This document shows, in pieces, positions 46,382 to 56,284 of a stretch of 64,000 nucleotides of DNA. Under the pieces are notes generated by a model. The model saw nothing but the letters and a program-made list of their open reading frames with translations. It was not told where the DNA came from and did no database searches. The stretch comes from Acinetobacter sp. NIPH 2699 (lineage in GTDB: Bacteria; Pseudomonadota; Gammaproteobacteria; Pseudomonadales; Moraxellaceae): positions 124,001 to 188,000 of the forward strand of contig NZ_JAKZGL010000001.1 of the NCBI RefSeq assembly GCF_022549355.1. Reading direction: 5' to 3'. Position numbers and translations under genes: made by a program. Positions within the stretch are counted from its first letter, which is position 1. Every line of letters starts with the position of its first letter.

Positions 46382-46424
46382 GGACTTTTACAAGTTGATT
46401 ACATAATCATACAAGTAAAAGTCC
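46382..46424. terminator. Hairpin between convergent genes
   Basis: GGACTTTTAC (46382-46391) pairs with GTAAAAGTCC (46415-46424), between the DUF1826-like gene and the convergent antiporter gene. It is a probable bidirectional terminator without a long T tract. Confidence 0.5.
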
Positions 46425-46451
46425 CTACTAGTTTCAGCGCAACTCGTTTCT

Positions 46452-48245
46452 TTAAATATCCCTATCTCGCTTGGACTCAATCAAAGACTTTGTTGTTTTA
46501 GATGTTGTATTATTATATCGAACACCTAAACTCGCATATAAGTCATCTGCTGAAACCTCCATATCAAAACGTATTTTCTCGCGTTCCCTTATTTCCTGAG
46601 TAATATTGGAAGCTTCATTTTGACTTACTCCAGCTGCTTTTAGTGTCGCCTCACCAAAGAGCAAAGCAGATTCAAAGGTCTCTCTAATCTGAAAGTCTAC
46701 ATCAGCTTTAACTAATTGTAAGGAATGTTCTCTATCGTAGGCTCGTACAAGCACCTTTGCAAAAGGAAACTCATGTTTGATAAGCGTTACGATCTGATTT
46801 GCGGAATTTTTGTCGTCTATACAAACAGCAATAACTTGAGCATTACCAGCACCTGATGCGTGTAAAATATCTAATCTTGCTCCATCGCCATAATAGACTT
46901 TAAAACCAATTTTTTCTGCATTCTTAATCATTTTAATATCACTATCAATAATGGTGACATCTAAACCATTTGCCAATAATGATTGACTCATTACCTGTCC
47001 AAAGCGACCAAAACCAATGATTAGTACACTACCATTAAGACCGTTGGCTTCATCAATACCATCTAAGTTTTCTTGATGACTTGGTTTATAGATTTTTTTG
47101 AAAATGATTCCAATCACAGGAGTCAATACCATAGATAAAACAACAATGGCCGTCAGGGTTGATTTAATTGTTTCATCAATCACATGAGCACTTGTTGCCG
47201 CAGCAAAAAGAACAAAAGCAAACTCTCCTCCTTGAGCCATCAACAAAGCACGATCCAGCGCATCAGGGTGAGATGTTTTTGTAATACGAGCAACCACATA
47301 AATCATAACTGCTTTGGCGGTCATCATTGCTACAACAGCACTGAGAATTAATTGCCAATTGTTTGCAACTACCGATAAATTAAGTGCCATTCCGACGCCA
47401 AGGAAAAACAACCCAAGTAGAATCCCGCGAAAAGGCTCAATGTCCGCTTCGATTTGATGTCTGAAAGTAGATTCTGATAACAATACACCTGCTAAAAAAG
47501 CCCCCATAGCCATAGATAGACCACTTACCTGCATCAACAATGCTGAACCTAACACAACGAGCAAAGCTGCGGCAGTCATTACCTCACGAGCCTTGGCGGC
47601 AGCCAACAACCTAAATAAAGGATTAAGAAGCCAATAGCCTGCAGCAATTAGCCCGGCAATTGCTATAATTCCTATACCAATTCCTTGCCAACGAGAGCTA
47701 ACACTTTCTACTACTGGATCTGGCGACATGAATGCAACAATGGCTAAAAGAGGAACAATCAGTAAATCTTCGAACAATAATATGGCGACTATTTTTTGTC
47801 CTCGTGGTTGATTGATATCTCCCCGATCATCCAATAGTTGCATCACAATCGCTGTCGATGTTAATACAAAACCTGTCGCGGCAATGAATGCAATTTGCCA
47901 GCTAAAACCAAAAGCCAAACCAACCCCGGTCAATGCTAAAGAAGATAAGGTTATTTGTAATGTACCTAATCCGAAGATTTCTCGCCTTAAACTCCATAAA
48001 TGTGATGGTTTCATTTCTAAACCAATCAAAAAAAGATACATAACGATACCGAGTTCGGCGATATGTAATATTGAAGCTGAGTCTGAAAAGAAGGCAAATC
48101 CAAAAGGCCCAATTATGAGCCCAGCAGTAAGATAACCCAGTACAGAGCCAAGCCCAATACGTTTAAAAATAGGTACAGCAATCACGGCTGCTGCCAATAG
48201 AATGACGGGGCTTAGTAAGCCAACGGAGTGGGCCTCTGCGGACAT
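46452..48245 (-). CDS. CPA2 monovalent cation:proton antiporter with TrkA-N domain (KefC-like)
   Basis: From ATG 48245 this is 597 residues; a start 36 bases upstream is possible. The N-terminal 380 residues form about 12-13 membrane segments of the Na+/H+ exchanger fold. A cytoplasmic RCK/TrkA-N Rossmann domain follows (VLIIGFGRFGQVM, then the acidic DSD), and a C-terminal tail. KefB/C proteins export potassium during electrophile stress, gated by glutathione adducts. The KefF/KefG-type ancillary flavoprotein is not beside it. Confidence 0.88.
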   Translation of the reverse strand: MSAEAHSVGLLSPVILLAAAVIAVPIFKRIGLGSVLGYLTAGLIIGPFGFAFFSDSASILHIAELGIVMYLFLIGLEMKPSHLWSLRREIFGLGTLQITLSSLALTGVGLAFGFSWQIAFIAATGFVLTSTAIVMQLLDDRGDINQPRGQKIVAILLFEDLLIVPLLAIVAFMSPDPVVESVSSRWQGIGIGIIAIAGLIAAGYWLLNPLFRLLAAAKAREVMTAAALLVVLGSALLMQVSGLSMAMGAFLAGVLLSESTFRHQIEADIEPFRGILLGLFFLGVGMALNLSVVANNWQLILSAVVAMMTAKAVMIYVVARITKTSHPDALDRALLMAQGGEFAFVLFAAATSAHVIDETIKSTLTAIVVLSMVLTPVIGIIFKKIYKPSHQENLDGIDEANGLNGSVLIIGFGRFGQVMSQSLLANGLDVTIIDSDIKMIKNAEKIGFKVYYGDGARLDILHASGAGNAQVIAVCIDDKNSANQIVTLIKHEFPFAKVLVRAYDREHSLQLVKADVDFQIRETFESALLFGEATLKAAGVSQNEASNITQEIREREKIRFDMEVSADDLYASLGVRYNNTTSKTTKSLIESKRDRDI

Positions 48246-48421
48246 ATTATGGTTCTCAAAAATAATTCGTAAAAAGGTCAAATACTTTTCTGAAATCTAT
48301 TATTAAATACCTAATCTTAGAAAAATAAATCTGATCTGACCCACGAAAATTGGACGGTTTCATTAAGCAGCTTTATGTATGGAATCTTCCATCTAGAGCT
48401 GTTAATTATTAAAATTTAGAC

Positions 48422-48532
48422 TTATGCGATAAACTTAAGAATCAGTTGAGTAACTGTCGCATTGTATGGATGTGGCGCACATACCAAACCACAACGCTCT
48501 GCAACATCATATTTTGACCAATAATTAAAGTC
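48422..48532 (-). pseudogene. C-terminal remnant of an unrecognised protein
   Basis: The minus strand has an open stretch of 36 codons reading DFNYWSKYDVAERCG, then a segment ending TQLILKFIA and a stop. It has no start and is cut by a stop at 48533-48535. It vaguely recalls the end of a LysR-type regulator, but the family cannot be named. The rest of 48246-48587 shows nothing clear. Confidence 0.3.
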
Positions 48533-48587
48533 TCAAATGCTACATAAAGAGCCATCGTCAGTGTTTGTGCGCCTAGAATCACACCAA

Positions 48588-49982
48588 TTAATCTGCACTT
48601 TCCATAATGCTCTTTAGCTTTTCCACCTTGCCTTTATAAGGGGGATAACTCAATGAATCATCCGTCGACTCACTGGTGTGAACTATCATGATTGGTTTAA
48701 AATGCGTAAAGGCTTTGAATGTTGCTTCACCAACATAATTACCCATGCCACTATTACCTACACCACCAAATGGTAAATATCTCGATGCTGCGTGTTGCAT
48801 ACAATCGTTAATAGTAACGCCACCTGAACTGGTATGTGCAAGCACTAAATCTTGGCATTTTTTGTCTTTACTAAAAAAATATAATGCCAAAGGTTTCTCT
48901 TTAGTCTTTTGCAGAGCGACCAATTCTTTAATTGAATCAAAGGCAAGCACAGGCATAATAGGTCCAAAAATTTCTTCTTGCATAATCTCAGAACGTTCTG
49001 TGACATCATCTAAAATAGTTGGGGAAATATAACGTTTCGCTGCGTCTGTCTGTCCACCAAAAACCATCGTCCCATTATTGTTTAGTGATCTTACCAATCT
49101 TTCAAAGTTTCTTTGGTCGATAATAAAACCATAATCTTCACTTTGAGAAGCATCTTCGCCATAAAACTCCACGATGTATTTTTTGCAGAGTTCTATAAAC
49201 TTCTCTTTGATGCTCGAATGTACATATACATGATCAACTGAAACACAAATTTGACCTGTGTTGAATAATTTCGCTCTAACAATACTCTTGGCAGCATGTT
49301 CTATATCAGCTGTCTCATCGACAATAGCTGGACTTTTCCCACCTAACTCTAAAATTGTTGGCGTTAAATGTTTAGATGCAGCTAATTGGATAACTTTACC
49401 GACTCTCGGACTACCTGTAAAAAATATAAGGTCAAATCGTTCTTCTAAGAAACGATTAATCATTTCCACATCTCCCAAAATACATTTAATGTAGTTTGGC
49501 GAAAATGTAGTTTCCACAATTTCATTAATTACTTTTCCACACGCAGCAGAAGTAGAAGAAGGCTTTACCACTGCTGTATTTCCAGCTGCTATCGCTCCAA
49601 GTAAAGGACCGAAAATTTGCCATGTCGGAAAATTCCAAGCACTCAAAATAAATACTGTTCCTAAGGGTTCAGGTTTTAGGATGCTTTCATTTGCTTTAAA
49701 GATTTCTGGTGATTGTACGTGCTTTTCTTTCGCCCAATCCCTTAGATTTTTTATCATGTTATTGAGTTCATCTAACACCCAATTCAACTCAATTAAATAC
49801 GTTTCCATTTCATTTCTGCCCATATCTTTTTTTGCGGCTTCAATGATTTTCGGTTGGTATTTTATAAAACTTGTTTTTAGTTTTTCCAATTGCTCTAATC
49901 TAAAATCTAAATCCAATGTTTCGCCTGAAAGAAAATACGATCTTTGGCTATCTAATAAACTCTTAATCTGTTCTTGATTCAT
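48588..49982 (-). CDS. Aldehyde dehydrogenase (class 3 / coniferyl-aldehyde type)
   Basis: A 464-residue enzyme of the shorter class 3 group. Catalytic residues: N117 in SAWNFPTWQ, E212 in ELGGKSP and C246 in GQICVSVD. Class 3 enzymes (ALDH3, coniferyl aldehyde dehydrogenase) oxidise medium-chain or aromatic aldehydes to acids with NAD(P). Downstream of an SDR on the same strand, but a terminator-like hairpin lies between, so expression may be partly independent. An AraC regulator faces the SDR. Confidence 0.87.
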   Translation of the reverse strand: MNQEQIKSLLDSQRSYFLSGETLDLDFRLEQLEKLKTSFIKYQPKIIEAAKKDMGRNEMETYLIELNWVLDELNNMIKNLRDWAKEKHVQSPEIFKANESILKPEPLGTVFILSAWNFPTWQIFGPLLGAIAAGNTAVVKPSSTSAACGKVINEIVETTFSPNYIKCILGDVEMINRFLEERFDLIFFTGSPRVGKVIQLAASKHLTPTILELGGKSPAIVDETADIEHAAKSIVRAKLFNTGQICVSVDHVYVHSSIKEKFIELCKKYIVEFYGEDASQSEDYGFIIDQRNFERLVRSLNNNGTMVFGGQTDAAKRYISPTILDDVTERSEIMQEEIFGPIMPVLAFDSIKELVALQKTKEKPLALYFFSKDKKCQDLVLAHTSSGGVTINDCMQHAASRYLPFGGVGNSGMGNYVGEATFKAFTHFKPIMIVHTSESTDDSLSYPPYKGKVEKLKSIMESAD

Positions 49983-50033
49983 CTTTATGCCTCGTAATGT
50001 TAATTCTTAAATAATTTTTTAGCTTTAATAATT

Positions 50034-50062
50034 AAAAACGTGGATAAAATAACCACGTTTTT
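50034..50062 (-). terminator. Terminator or attenuator between SDR and aldehyde dehydrogenase genes
   Basis: AAAAACGTGG and CCACGTTTTT form a perfect 10-bp stem with a 9-base loop, 8 bases after the SDR stop on the minus strand. It probably ends or reduces transcription before the aldehyde dehydrogenase. Confidence 0.7.
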
Positions 50063-50070
50063 ACAAAAAA

Positions 50071-50805
50071 TTATAATGCTGCTGTTGGTCGTACAACTAT
50101 TTCACTCGTATCAACATCTTCAGGTTGATTAATAACGTGTGCGATAGCATTGGCAATCGCTTCTGGCTTAAGAGCAATATTACGATAACCGTCCATTGCT
50201 TCTGCTGCGGCAGAATCTGTAATGGTATTCGCAAGTTCAGATTCAACCACACCAGGATAAACACACGTTACACGGAGTTCTTTATGTTCTTGGCGTAATC
50301 CATCAGAAATAGCGCGTACAGCATATTTTGTCGCACAATATACGGCTCCTGTAGGAATGACATATAAGCCACCTATGGAAGAAATATTAATAATTTGACC
50401 ATTTCCTTGCTTTTGCATAATAGGAAGTACGGCTGCTACGCCATAAAGTACACCGCGAATATTTACATCTATCATGGCATCCCATTCATCTACTTTAAGA
50501 GATGCCATTGGTGACAGTGGCATAATACCTGCGTTATTGATAATGACGTCAATTCGACCAAATTGATGTATCGCAAAATCAGCAAACGCCTGAACATCAT
50601 CTTTTTGGGTGACATCTAAAGGACGATATTCGACTTTACACCCTTCAGAACCGAGTTCATCAGCCAGTACTTTTAGTTTATCGGTACGACGAGCACCAAT
50701 CAGTAAGGTATGCCCTTGACGAGCGAGAACTCTAACAGTGGCTTCACCAATACCACTACTTGCACCTGTAACAATAATAATTTTTGATTGGATTGTTTTT
50801 GACAT
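50071..50805 (-). CDS. Short-chain dehydrogenase/reductase
   Basis: A 244-residue classical SDR. The dinucleotide motif TGASSGIG is at residues 13-20, NNAG at 90-93, the catalytic serine near 142-143 and Y156-x-x-x-K160. R39 and R40 after the second strand suggest NADP(H) preference. It acts on an alcohol or ketone substrate not shown by the sequence. It is divergent from an AraC gene at 50980 and precedes an aldehyde dehydrogenase, suggesting joint detoxification or use of an alcohol/aldehyde. Confidence 0.88.
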   Translation of the reverse strand: MSKTIQSKIIIVTGASSGIGEATVRVLARQGHTLLIGARRTDKLKVLADELGSEGCKVEYRPLDVTQKDDVQAFADFAIHQFGRIDVIINNAGIMPLSPMASLKVDEWDAMIDVNIRGVLYGVAAVLPIMQKQGNGQIINISSIGGLYVIPTGAVYCATKYAVRAISDGLRQEHKELRVTCVYPGVVESELANTITDSAAAEAMDGYRNIALKPEAIANAIAHVINQPEDVDTSEIVVRPTAAL

Positions 50806-50979
50806 GTATTGAAACCTCTAAAACCGTAAAGATGAACTTAAATGCATTAAAAACCTAAAATTATCCTATATACAAAGGGTCGAAGCTTTAAGACCTATTC
50901 GTATTCAATGCTTGCCTAAAAGTAATCAATAACTTGCTTAAAGAAAAAATTACTCGTATTTTTAATTATTTAAAACTGG

Positions 50980-51921
50980 ATGTGGAATTCAAGAATGAGC
51001 ACTAACTTCACCCTTAATTCACAGCAGCGAATGTTGTCTTTAATAAATCAGTTAGCTTCTTCGGAAGGGTTTACAGAGTCATTGCTTAAAAATGTCACAT
51101 TTATTCGTTCGAATAGTGCATTGACATGCATGTCGACCTTCTATGAGCCTAGTATTGTAATTATTTTACAAGGACGTAAATGCGGTTTTTATAATGATAA
51201 ACAATATATTTATGATGCTAATAATTATCTTGTGGTCTCTATTCCTTTGCCTTTTAATGTTGAGGCAGAAGCAACGGCGGATAACCCTTTGCTAGGTATT
51301 ATACTCCACATTGATCCTTTGATATTAACCGAACTTATAACAAATCTTCCTGTAGACTCTGTGCCATCTAGCTCTCCTCCTAGTGCGTTATATTCTAGTC
51401 CTGTAGATGAAAATTTTGAAAATGCAGTATTTCGTTTGATAAAGTCACTAACCTCTCCTATTGATGCTAAAGTTTTAGGACCTTCTATATATAGAGAAAT
51501 TCTTTATAGAGTTCTTAGCAATGAACAAGGAAATGGACTTAGAGAAGTTTTATTAAGGAATAGTAGTTTTGGTAAGATTGCTAACGCGTTACAGTACATT
51601 CATTCAAATTATGATAAGAAAATAGATGTTAGCACTTTAGCAATACAGACTAACCTTAGTATTCCTGCTTTTCATATGTATTTTAAAACAGTCACTTCTA
51701 CCTCCCCAATTCAATATATCAAGGCTATACGATTACATAAATCAAGATTAATGATGGTCAGACAAGGCGTAAGTGCTGAAAGCGCTGCGAGAAAAGTGGG
51801 TTATGAAAGTGCTTCTCAATTTAGCAGAGAATTTAAACGTCTATTTGGTCGTAGTCCAATAGAAGAAGTAAGAAACTTAAAAACAGTTTTATCACTTTCC
51901 ACATCCAACCCCGATGGCTAA
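50980..51921 (+). CDS. AraC-family transcriptional regulator
   Basis: A 313-residue protein; an ATG at 50995 is an equally good start and would lose five residues. The N-terminal AraC_N (cupin-like) domain contains ITFIRSN-like strands and FYEPSIVIILQGRK. The C-terminal domain has two helix-turn-helix motifs (ISTLAIQTNLSIPAFHMYFK-like and VGYESASQFSREFKRLFG). It is of the YqhC-type group that activates alcohol dehydrogenase/aldehyde reductase genes. Divergent SDR and aldehyde dehydrogenase genes are its likely targets. Confidence 0.85.
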   Translation: MWNSRMSTNFTLNSQQRMLSLINQLASSEGFTESLLKNVTFIRSNSALTCMSTFYEPSIVIILQGRKCGFYNDKQYIYDANNYLVVSIPLPFNVEAEATADNPLLGIILHIDPLILTELITNLPVDSVPSSSPPSALYSSPVDENFENAVFRLIKSLTSPIDAKVLGPSIYREILYRVLSNEQGNGLREVLLRNSSFGKIANALQYIHSNYDKKIDVSTLAIQTNLSIPAFHMYFKTVTSTSPIQYIKAIRLHKSRLMMVRQGVSAESAARKVGYESASQFSREFKRLFGRSPIEEVRNLKTVLSLSTSNPDG

Positions 51922-52000
51922 AAAAACCTTTAATTATATATATTTATGTTGAAATTAAAGTTAACTGAATTATTCAGGGTATAGCAATATCTGAATCAAA

Positions 52001-54199
52001 TCAAAAACTCACATTCCAAGACAACTGCGCGGTACGTGGCGCACCAAGGAATAAATAATCATCCCCAAAGAAGCTACCTGCATCTCGCCAGTATTTTTTA
52101 TTGAATACATTATCAACATTAAATCTCAAAGTATTGTCATACCCATAAGCACGGAAGTTATAGGCAGTGCCTACATTAAATATTGTATAACCAGATACTT
52201 TCGCTGTACCTGATTTATTAGCGTATTTACTACTGCTGTATTGCATGCCTGTTAACAAGCGTAATCCATCTACTTGTGGCACTTGATAAGATAAATAACT
52301 GGCGAAACGTACTTTCGGTACATTTTGAGTTTGATGCCCTTGATAATCTAAGACATTTATCTCTATTAATCGCGAACGAGTAAGCGCTAATGTCGATATC
52401 ACGTCTAGGCTCTGCCCTAAGCGCCCTTGTACGCCCAACTCCAAGCCAAGGTTGTGTTGCTGACCTTCAGTTAAGTAGTAGTTATCAGAATTTGTATATT
52501 GATGATCTTGCTCTAATTTAAATATGGCAGCAGTAAACAGTATAGATTGTAATTGATGCTTCACTCCTAATTCATATTGGGTGGATTTGATAGGTTCAAG
52601 TGTTTCAAATGCATTCCCTACAATTCCTTTTTCTTCATTACCCAATGCAAACCACGGTGCTTGTCCACCATCACTCAAGCCTTTAGCATAAGACGCATAG
52701 AGATGGGTATTTTCCCAAGGCTGAAACATCAGTGCGAACTGAGGTAAGAATCGATTTAAGTCCGTATCACGGATCTTATTAGCTTCAGCATCATAGGCTT
52801 TTTCGTCTAGTGAAAGGATTTTTCCACCCATGAGAACAGACCATGAGTCATTGAAATCAATCTGATCGAGCAGGTTAAGTGCGGTTTGCTGACTATCTAA
52901 AGATTTATACCGATTGCCTAAAGGAATGTTAGAAGGATTGTATGTCTCACTATCTTTATAAATATTTCCTGTGCCCACTAACTCATTGATAGCATCATGT
53001 TGCGCACGGCGCTTGTAGGTCTGAGACAATTCAACATTCAGCTTATGTTGCCATGTTCCCGTATTAAATTTACCGTTTAATCCTGCTTTAAATTGATTGG
53101 TTAGGTAGCTGTCATCAGGGCTACGAAAATCATAAATATCATAGTTGCCATTTTGGTCAAAACTATTGCCTAAGCCTGTAGTCTGACATATATCACTGTA
53201 GCAACCCCATGGAAATGCCGAATAATCATCGACCACGACACGACTTTGTGATGCAGATAAGTTTGCAGACCAATTCTCATTGAGCTGGTGACTATATTTT
53301 AAGCTGGTATTGAGGCTTTCATTGGTTACTGGTTTACTCCAACTCTGATAACCAAGTAAACGATCCCACTCAATACCAGTTGGTACGGTTTTTCCATCAA
53401 GTAACTGATAACCAGCGACTGAGCGTTGACGTTGGCGTTGTGATTCAAGATCGAACTCTAGTTTTGAATGATCTGAAACTTTCCAGTCTAAAGCCAAAGA
53501 ACCAAATAAACGCTTACCATCAGCATGTTCAACATAAGGATGGATTTCTTCTGTAGCCAGATTAACGCGATAACCAAATTGCTGATCTTCACCGACAAAA
53601 CTACCCAAGTCAGTTGCTACTCGGTTGCCACCATGACTGTCTGCGTCAACTGTGATGGAACGAATATCTTTCGGACGTTTGGTGACATAATTGACTACAC
53701 CACCAGGTGTTGACATGCCACTTTGAATCGCACTAATGCCCTTTAATATTTCGACTTGTTCTTTGTTTTCAAGTGCCACATTTTGTTCACCACGAAGCAA
53801 ATTGCCATTCAGTAAATAACTTGAACCGAGATTTAAGGCAAAGCCACGCATAACAAAATTTGGATAATAGCCAATGGGTGCATAGCCATCTCCTACTGCT
53901 GCATCATTTTTAACGACATCTGTGAGCGTTTTTGCATGTTGATCAGCGATGTGTTCTGCTGTAACTGTGTTGATAGAAGCTGGAATTTTCACAATGTTTT
54001 GTTGAGTAAAACCAGATAAATTCACTTTTGGCTGATAATAAGACGTTTGTTCTACTTGAGCAACAACCGTAATTGTTGGGAGTCGTGGTGTATTATTTTC
54101 ATCTTCTGCATGTACGACTACGGAGCTAAACCCTAAACATGAAAATGAGCCAATCGCCAGTAATGCTTTTTGTAAACGAGAAAATGGATATGTTTTCAC
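52001..54199 (-). CDS. TonB-dependent siderophore receptor
   Basis: A 732-residue outer membrane receptor. A signal peptide ends near VVVHA, a TonB-box-like stretch follows (LPTITVVAQ), then a plug domain (PASINTVTAEHIADQ, with GGVVNYVTKRP) and a 22-strand barrel ending in aromatic F. It resembles hydroxamate siderophore receptors of the FhuE/FpvA kind. It imports a ferric siderophore powered by TonB-ExbBD. No synthesis or permease genes are adjacent, and I see no convincing Fur box before it. Confidence 0.9.
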   Translation of the reverse strand: MKTYPFSRLQKALLAIGSFSCLGFSSVVVHAEDENNTPRLPTITVVAQVEQTSYYQPKVNLSGFTQQNIVKIPASINTVTAEHIADQHAKTLTDVVKNDAAVGDGYAPIGYYPNFVMRGFALNLGSSYLLNGNLLRGEQNVALENKEQVEILKGISAIQSGMSTPGGVVNYVTKRPKDIRSITVDADSHGGNRVATDLGSFVGEDQQFGYRVNLATEEIHPYVEHADGKRLFGSLALDWKVSDHSKLEFDLESQRQRQRSVAGYQLLDGKTVPTGIEWDRLLGYQSWSKPVTNESLNTSLKYSHQLNENWSANLSASQSRVVVDDYSAFPWGCYSDICQTTGLGNSFDQNGNYDIYDFRSPDDSYLTNQFKAGLNGKFNTGTWQHKLNVELSQTYKRRAQHDAINELVGTGNIYKDSETYNPSNIPLGNRYKSLDSQQTALNLLDQIDFNDSWSVLMGGKILSLDEKAYDAEANKIRDTDLNRFLPQFALMFQPWENTHLYASYAKGLSDGGQAPWFALGNEEKGIVGNAFETLEPIKSTQYELGVKHQLQSILFTAAIFKLEQDHQYTNSDNYYLTEGQQHNLGLELGVQGRLGQSLDVISTLALTRSRLIEINVLDYQGHQTQNVPKVRFASYLSYQVPQVDGLRLLTGMQYSSSKYANKSGTAKVSGYTIFNVGTAYNFRAYGYDNTLRFNVDNVFNKKYWRDAGSFFGDDYLFLGAPRTAQLSWNVSF

Positions 54200-54320
54200 A
54201 GTTGTTGTCTAACCCCAAAAGATAATTTTATAACCTGAACTTTGCGGGATGAGTATTCACAATTTTCTCAGATTGAACAAGCTTTTCTATGACATATTTC
54301 AGGTTTTAAAATAGAAAATT

Positions 54321-54650
54321 CTATACCTTTAAAGATATAAGGTGATTCATTAATTTTTTAAATCTTATAATCAAATTCCTATACAAAAACTTTATATTCG
54401 TAGTGACCAATAAACTTATCATTTTTTGGTTTAATTTCACTGTATTTTTCTTGATTGCAAGTTCCATTAACTCAATTTGAACTTGTTCCTGTGCAATCAT
54501 ATCGTCTAAAAATTCACGATCCTCACTTGATCCTAAAGCATGTTCAGGTCTTCCCTGTACACGGTTAGAAATACGTGTAATAGCCTTGAGTGCAAAAGCT
54601 CGGTTTTGCAACTCATATTGAATGCCATTGATAAAATCTTTAGATAACAT
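54321..54650 (-). CDS. Hypothetical protein, 109 residues
   Basis: A basic, helical protein: residues 1-60 are polar (acidic stretch EDREFLDDMIAQEQ), the C-terminal third is basic and partly hydrophobic. There is no signal peptide or recognised motif. It lies alone between the siderophore receptor and the divergent amine oxidase. The codon pattern looks real, but support is limited. Confidence 0.45.
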   Translation of the reverse strand: MLSKDFINGIQYELQNRAFALKAITRISNRVQGRPEHALGSSEDREFLDDMIAQEQVQIELMELAIKKNTVKLNQKMISLLVTTNIKFLYRNLIIRFKKLMNHLISLKV

Positions 54651-54780
54651 ACTTTTTGTTCCGTTCAGCTACATAATCAAAATCGCTAGAAGAATCGCAT
54701 GACTTGAGTTGATTCACCATTACACCATGATTAATTCGCATACAAATAGAATATTTATTAATCAAATATTGTGGCACTTG

Positions 54781-54806
54781 ATTTTATTGAACATGTTCAA
54801 TAAAAT
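54781..54806. promoter_or_regulatory. Perfect 26-bp palindrome upstream of the amine oxidase gene
   Basis: Half-site ATTTTATTGAACA is followed directly by its exact reverse complement. It ends 36 bases before the amine oxidase start codon, overlapping the expected promoter. The GAACATGTTC core and length suit a TetR-family dimer, and a TetR-family gene follows the oxidase. The assignment to that protein is inference. Confidence 0.65.
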
Positions 54807-54842
54807 TAATTTATATTTTATGAACGCGTAAAAAAAAGAGTA

Positions 54843-56201
54843 ATGAAAATGAAAAGAACAGATGAAATATTGGATGTAGTCATCATTGGTGCTGGTTTAT
54901 CAGGTCTAAAAGCTGCACTTGAATTAAAAAATGCAGGTAAAAATGTGTTAGTTCTTGAGGCACGAGATCGTGTTGGAGGAAGAGCCAAGTTGGGTGAGAT
55001 TTGTGGCCAGCCCATTGATCATGGTGGTCAATGGTTAGGTGCGCAGCAACAGCGTCTTAGAGAACAAGCTCAAGCGCTTAATATACAAATTTATTCCCAG
55101 TATACTCAGGGAAAAGGACTGCTTAGCTCAAAGAATAAAGTCACTGAATTTAAATTCGTACCCAAACTACCTCTATTTTCTTATTTGGCTCTAGCAAAAA
55201 TATATTTGGCTTGGGAACGAGATATACAATCATTGCCAGAAAACAAACCTTGGTTAGCAAAACATGCTAACGAATGGGATAATTTGTCCTTAAATGATTG
55301 GATTGAAGAAAATATAAAAAATCATGCTACTCATGATTTCGTAAAACTTATCATAAGAGCTTTGCTATGTATTGAGGCTTCAGAAACATCTTATTTATTT
55401 TTCCTAGAATTCTTACGACAAGGTCAAGGTATAAAAATTATGGCCGATGTTAAAGGTGGCGCTCAACAAGATAAATTTATCGGTGGCGCATGGCAAATTG
55501 CAAAAAAAATGGCTGATTTATTAGCCAATCATATTTACTTAAATAGCCCCGTTATCTCGATACAACAAGATAAAAATGGCGTTCAAGTCAATTGTGCCGA
55601 ACGTAGCTTTAGAGCAAAGAAACTCATCATGACAGCTCCACCCCAGTATGTTACTCAAATTGATTTCTCACCAGAGTTACCTACGGAAAAATTAGGACTA
55701 TTAAACGGAATGAGGATGGGAAATGTGATCAAAATGCATATTGCTTACCCTACACCTTTCTGGCGCCATCGAGGATTAAGTGGTTCTGTGATAAGCCCTG
55801 ATCACCAATTAGGTTTAGTCTTCGACCAATCGCCAAACGATGAAAATATAGGAATACTCGTTGGGCTAATTGAAGGTCATCATGCAATTCATATGGGGAA
55901 ATTGTCTAAAGAGGAACGTAAAGAAATTGTTATATCTGATCTCGTACATTACTTTGGACCAGAAGCTACAGAGCCACTTGAATATGTAGATTGTAATTGG
56001 GATGATGAAAAGTGGTCTTCAGGTGGATATGCAGCTCATACTAAGCTCGGCGTACTAACAAAATTTGGTCAGGCCTTACGTGAACCATTTGGACATATTC
56101 ATTGGGCTGGAACTGAAACAGCAAGAGAATTTGCAGGATATTACGAAGGTGCGCTTGAGTCTGGAATACGGGCTGCTCAAGAAATCATTGAAACAATCTA
56201 A
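54843..56201 (+). CDS. Flavin-containing monoamine oxidase-like enzyme
   Basis: A 452-residue FAD protein. The dinucleotide fold is VVIIGAGLSGLKAAL (G16-x-G18-x-x-G21), with RVGGRAK (the amine oxidase signature) near residue 43 and a C-terminal FAD segment (HWAGTETAREFAGYYEGALESG). It has no signal peptide. Relatives oxidise amines such as putrescine or tyramine to aldehydes with release of hydrogen peroxide and ammonia; the substrate here is not evident. It has a strong palindrome in its promoter and is followed by TetR and SRPBCC genes. Confidence 0.87.
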   Translation: MKMKRTDEILDVVIIGAGLSGLKAALELKNAGKNVLVLEARDRVGGRAKLGEICGQPIDHGGQWLGAQQQRLREQAQALNIQIYSQYTQGKGLLSSKNKVTEFKFVPKLPLFSYLALAKIYLAWERDIQSLPENKPWLAKHANEWDNLSLNDWIEENIKNHATHDFVKLIIRALLCIEASETSYLFFLEFLRQGQGIKIMADVKGGAQQDKFIGGAWQIAKKMADLLANHIYLNSPVISIQQDKNGVQVNCAERSFRAKKLIMTAPPQYVTQIDFSPELPTEKLGLLNGMRMGNVIKMHIAYPTPFWRHRGLSGSVISPDHQLGLVFDQSPNDENIGILVGLIEGHHAIHMGKLSKEERKEIVISDLVHYFGPEATEPLEYVDCNWDDEKWSSGGYAAHTKLGVLTKFGQALREPFGHIHWAGTETAREFAGYYEGALESGIRAAQEIIETI

Positions 56202-56284
56202 TTTTTCCTTGATGATTAATCAAAGACGATACTTACAGGGCAATCACCAACAGTCGTGCCACTCAATTTTTTTGCTTCTATAAA

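Noticed and set aside
54200-54320. Fur box upstream of the siderophore receptor
   Set aside because: Only a partial GATAAT-like run near 54219 was seen, too weak to call.
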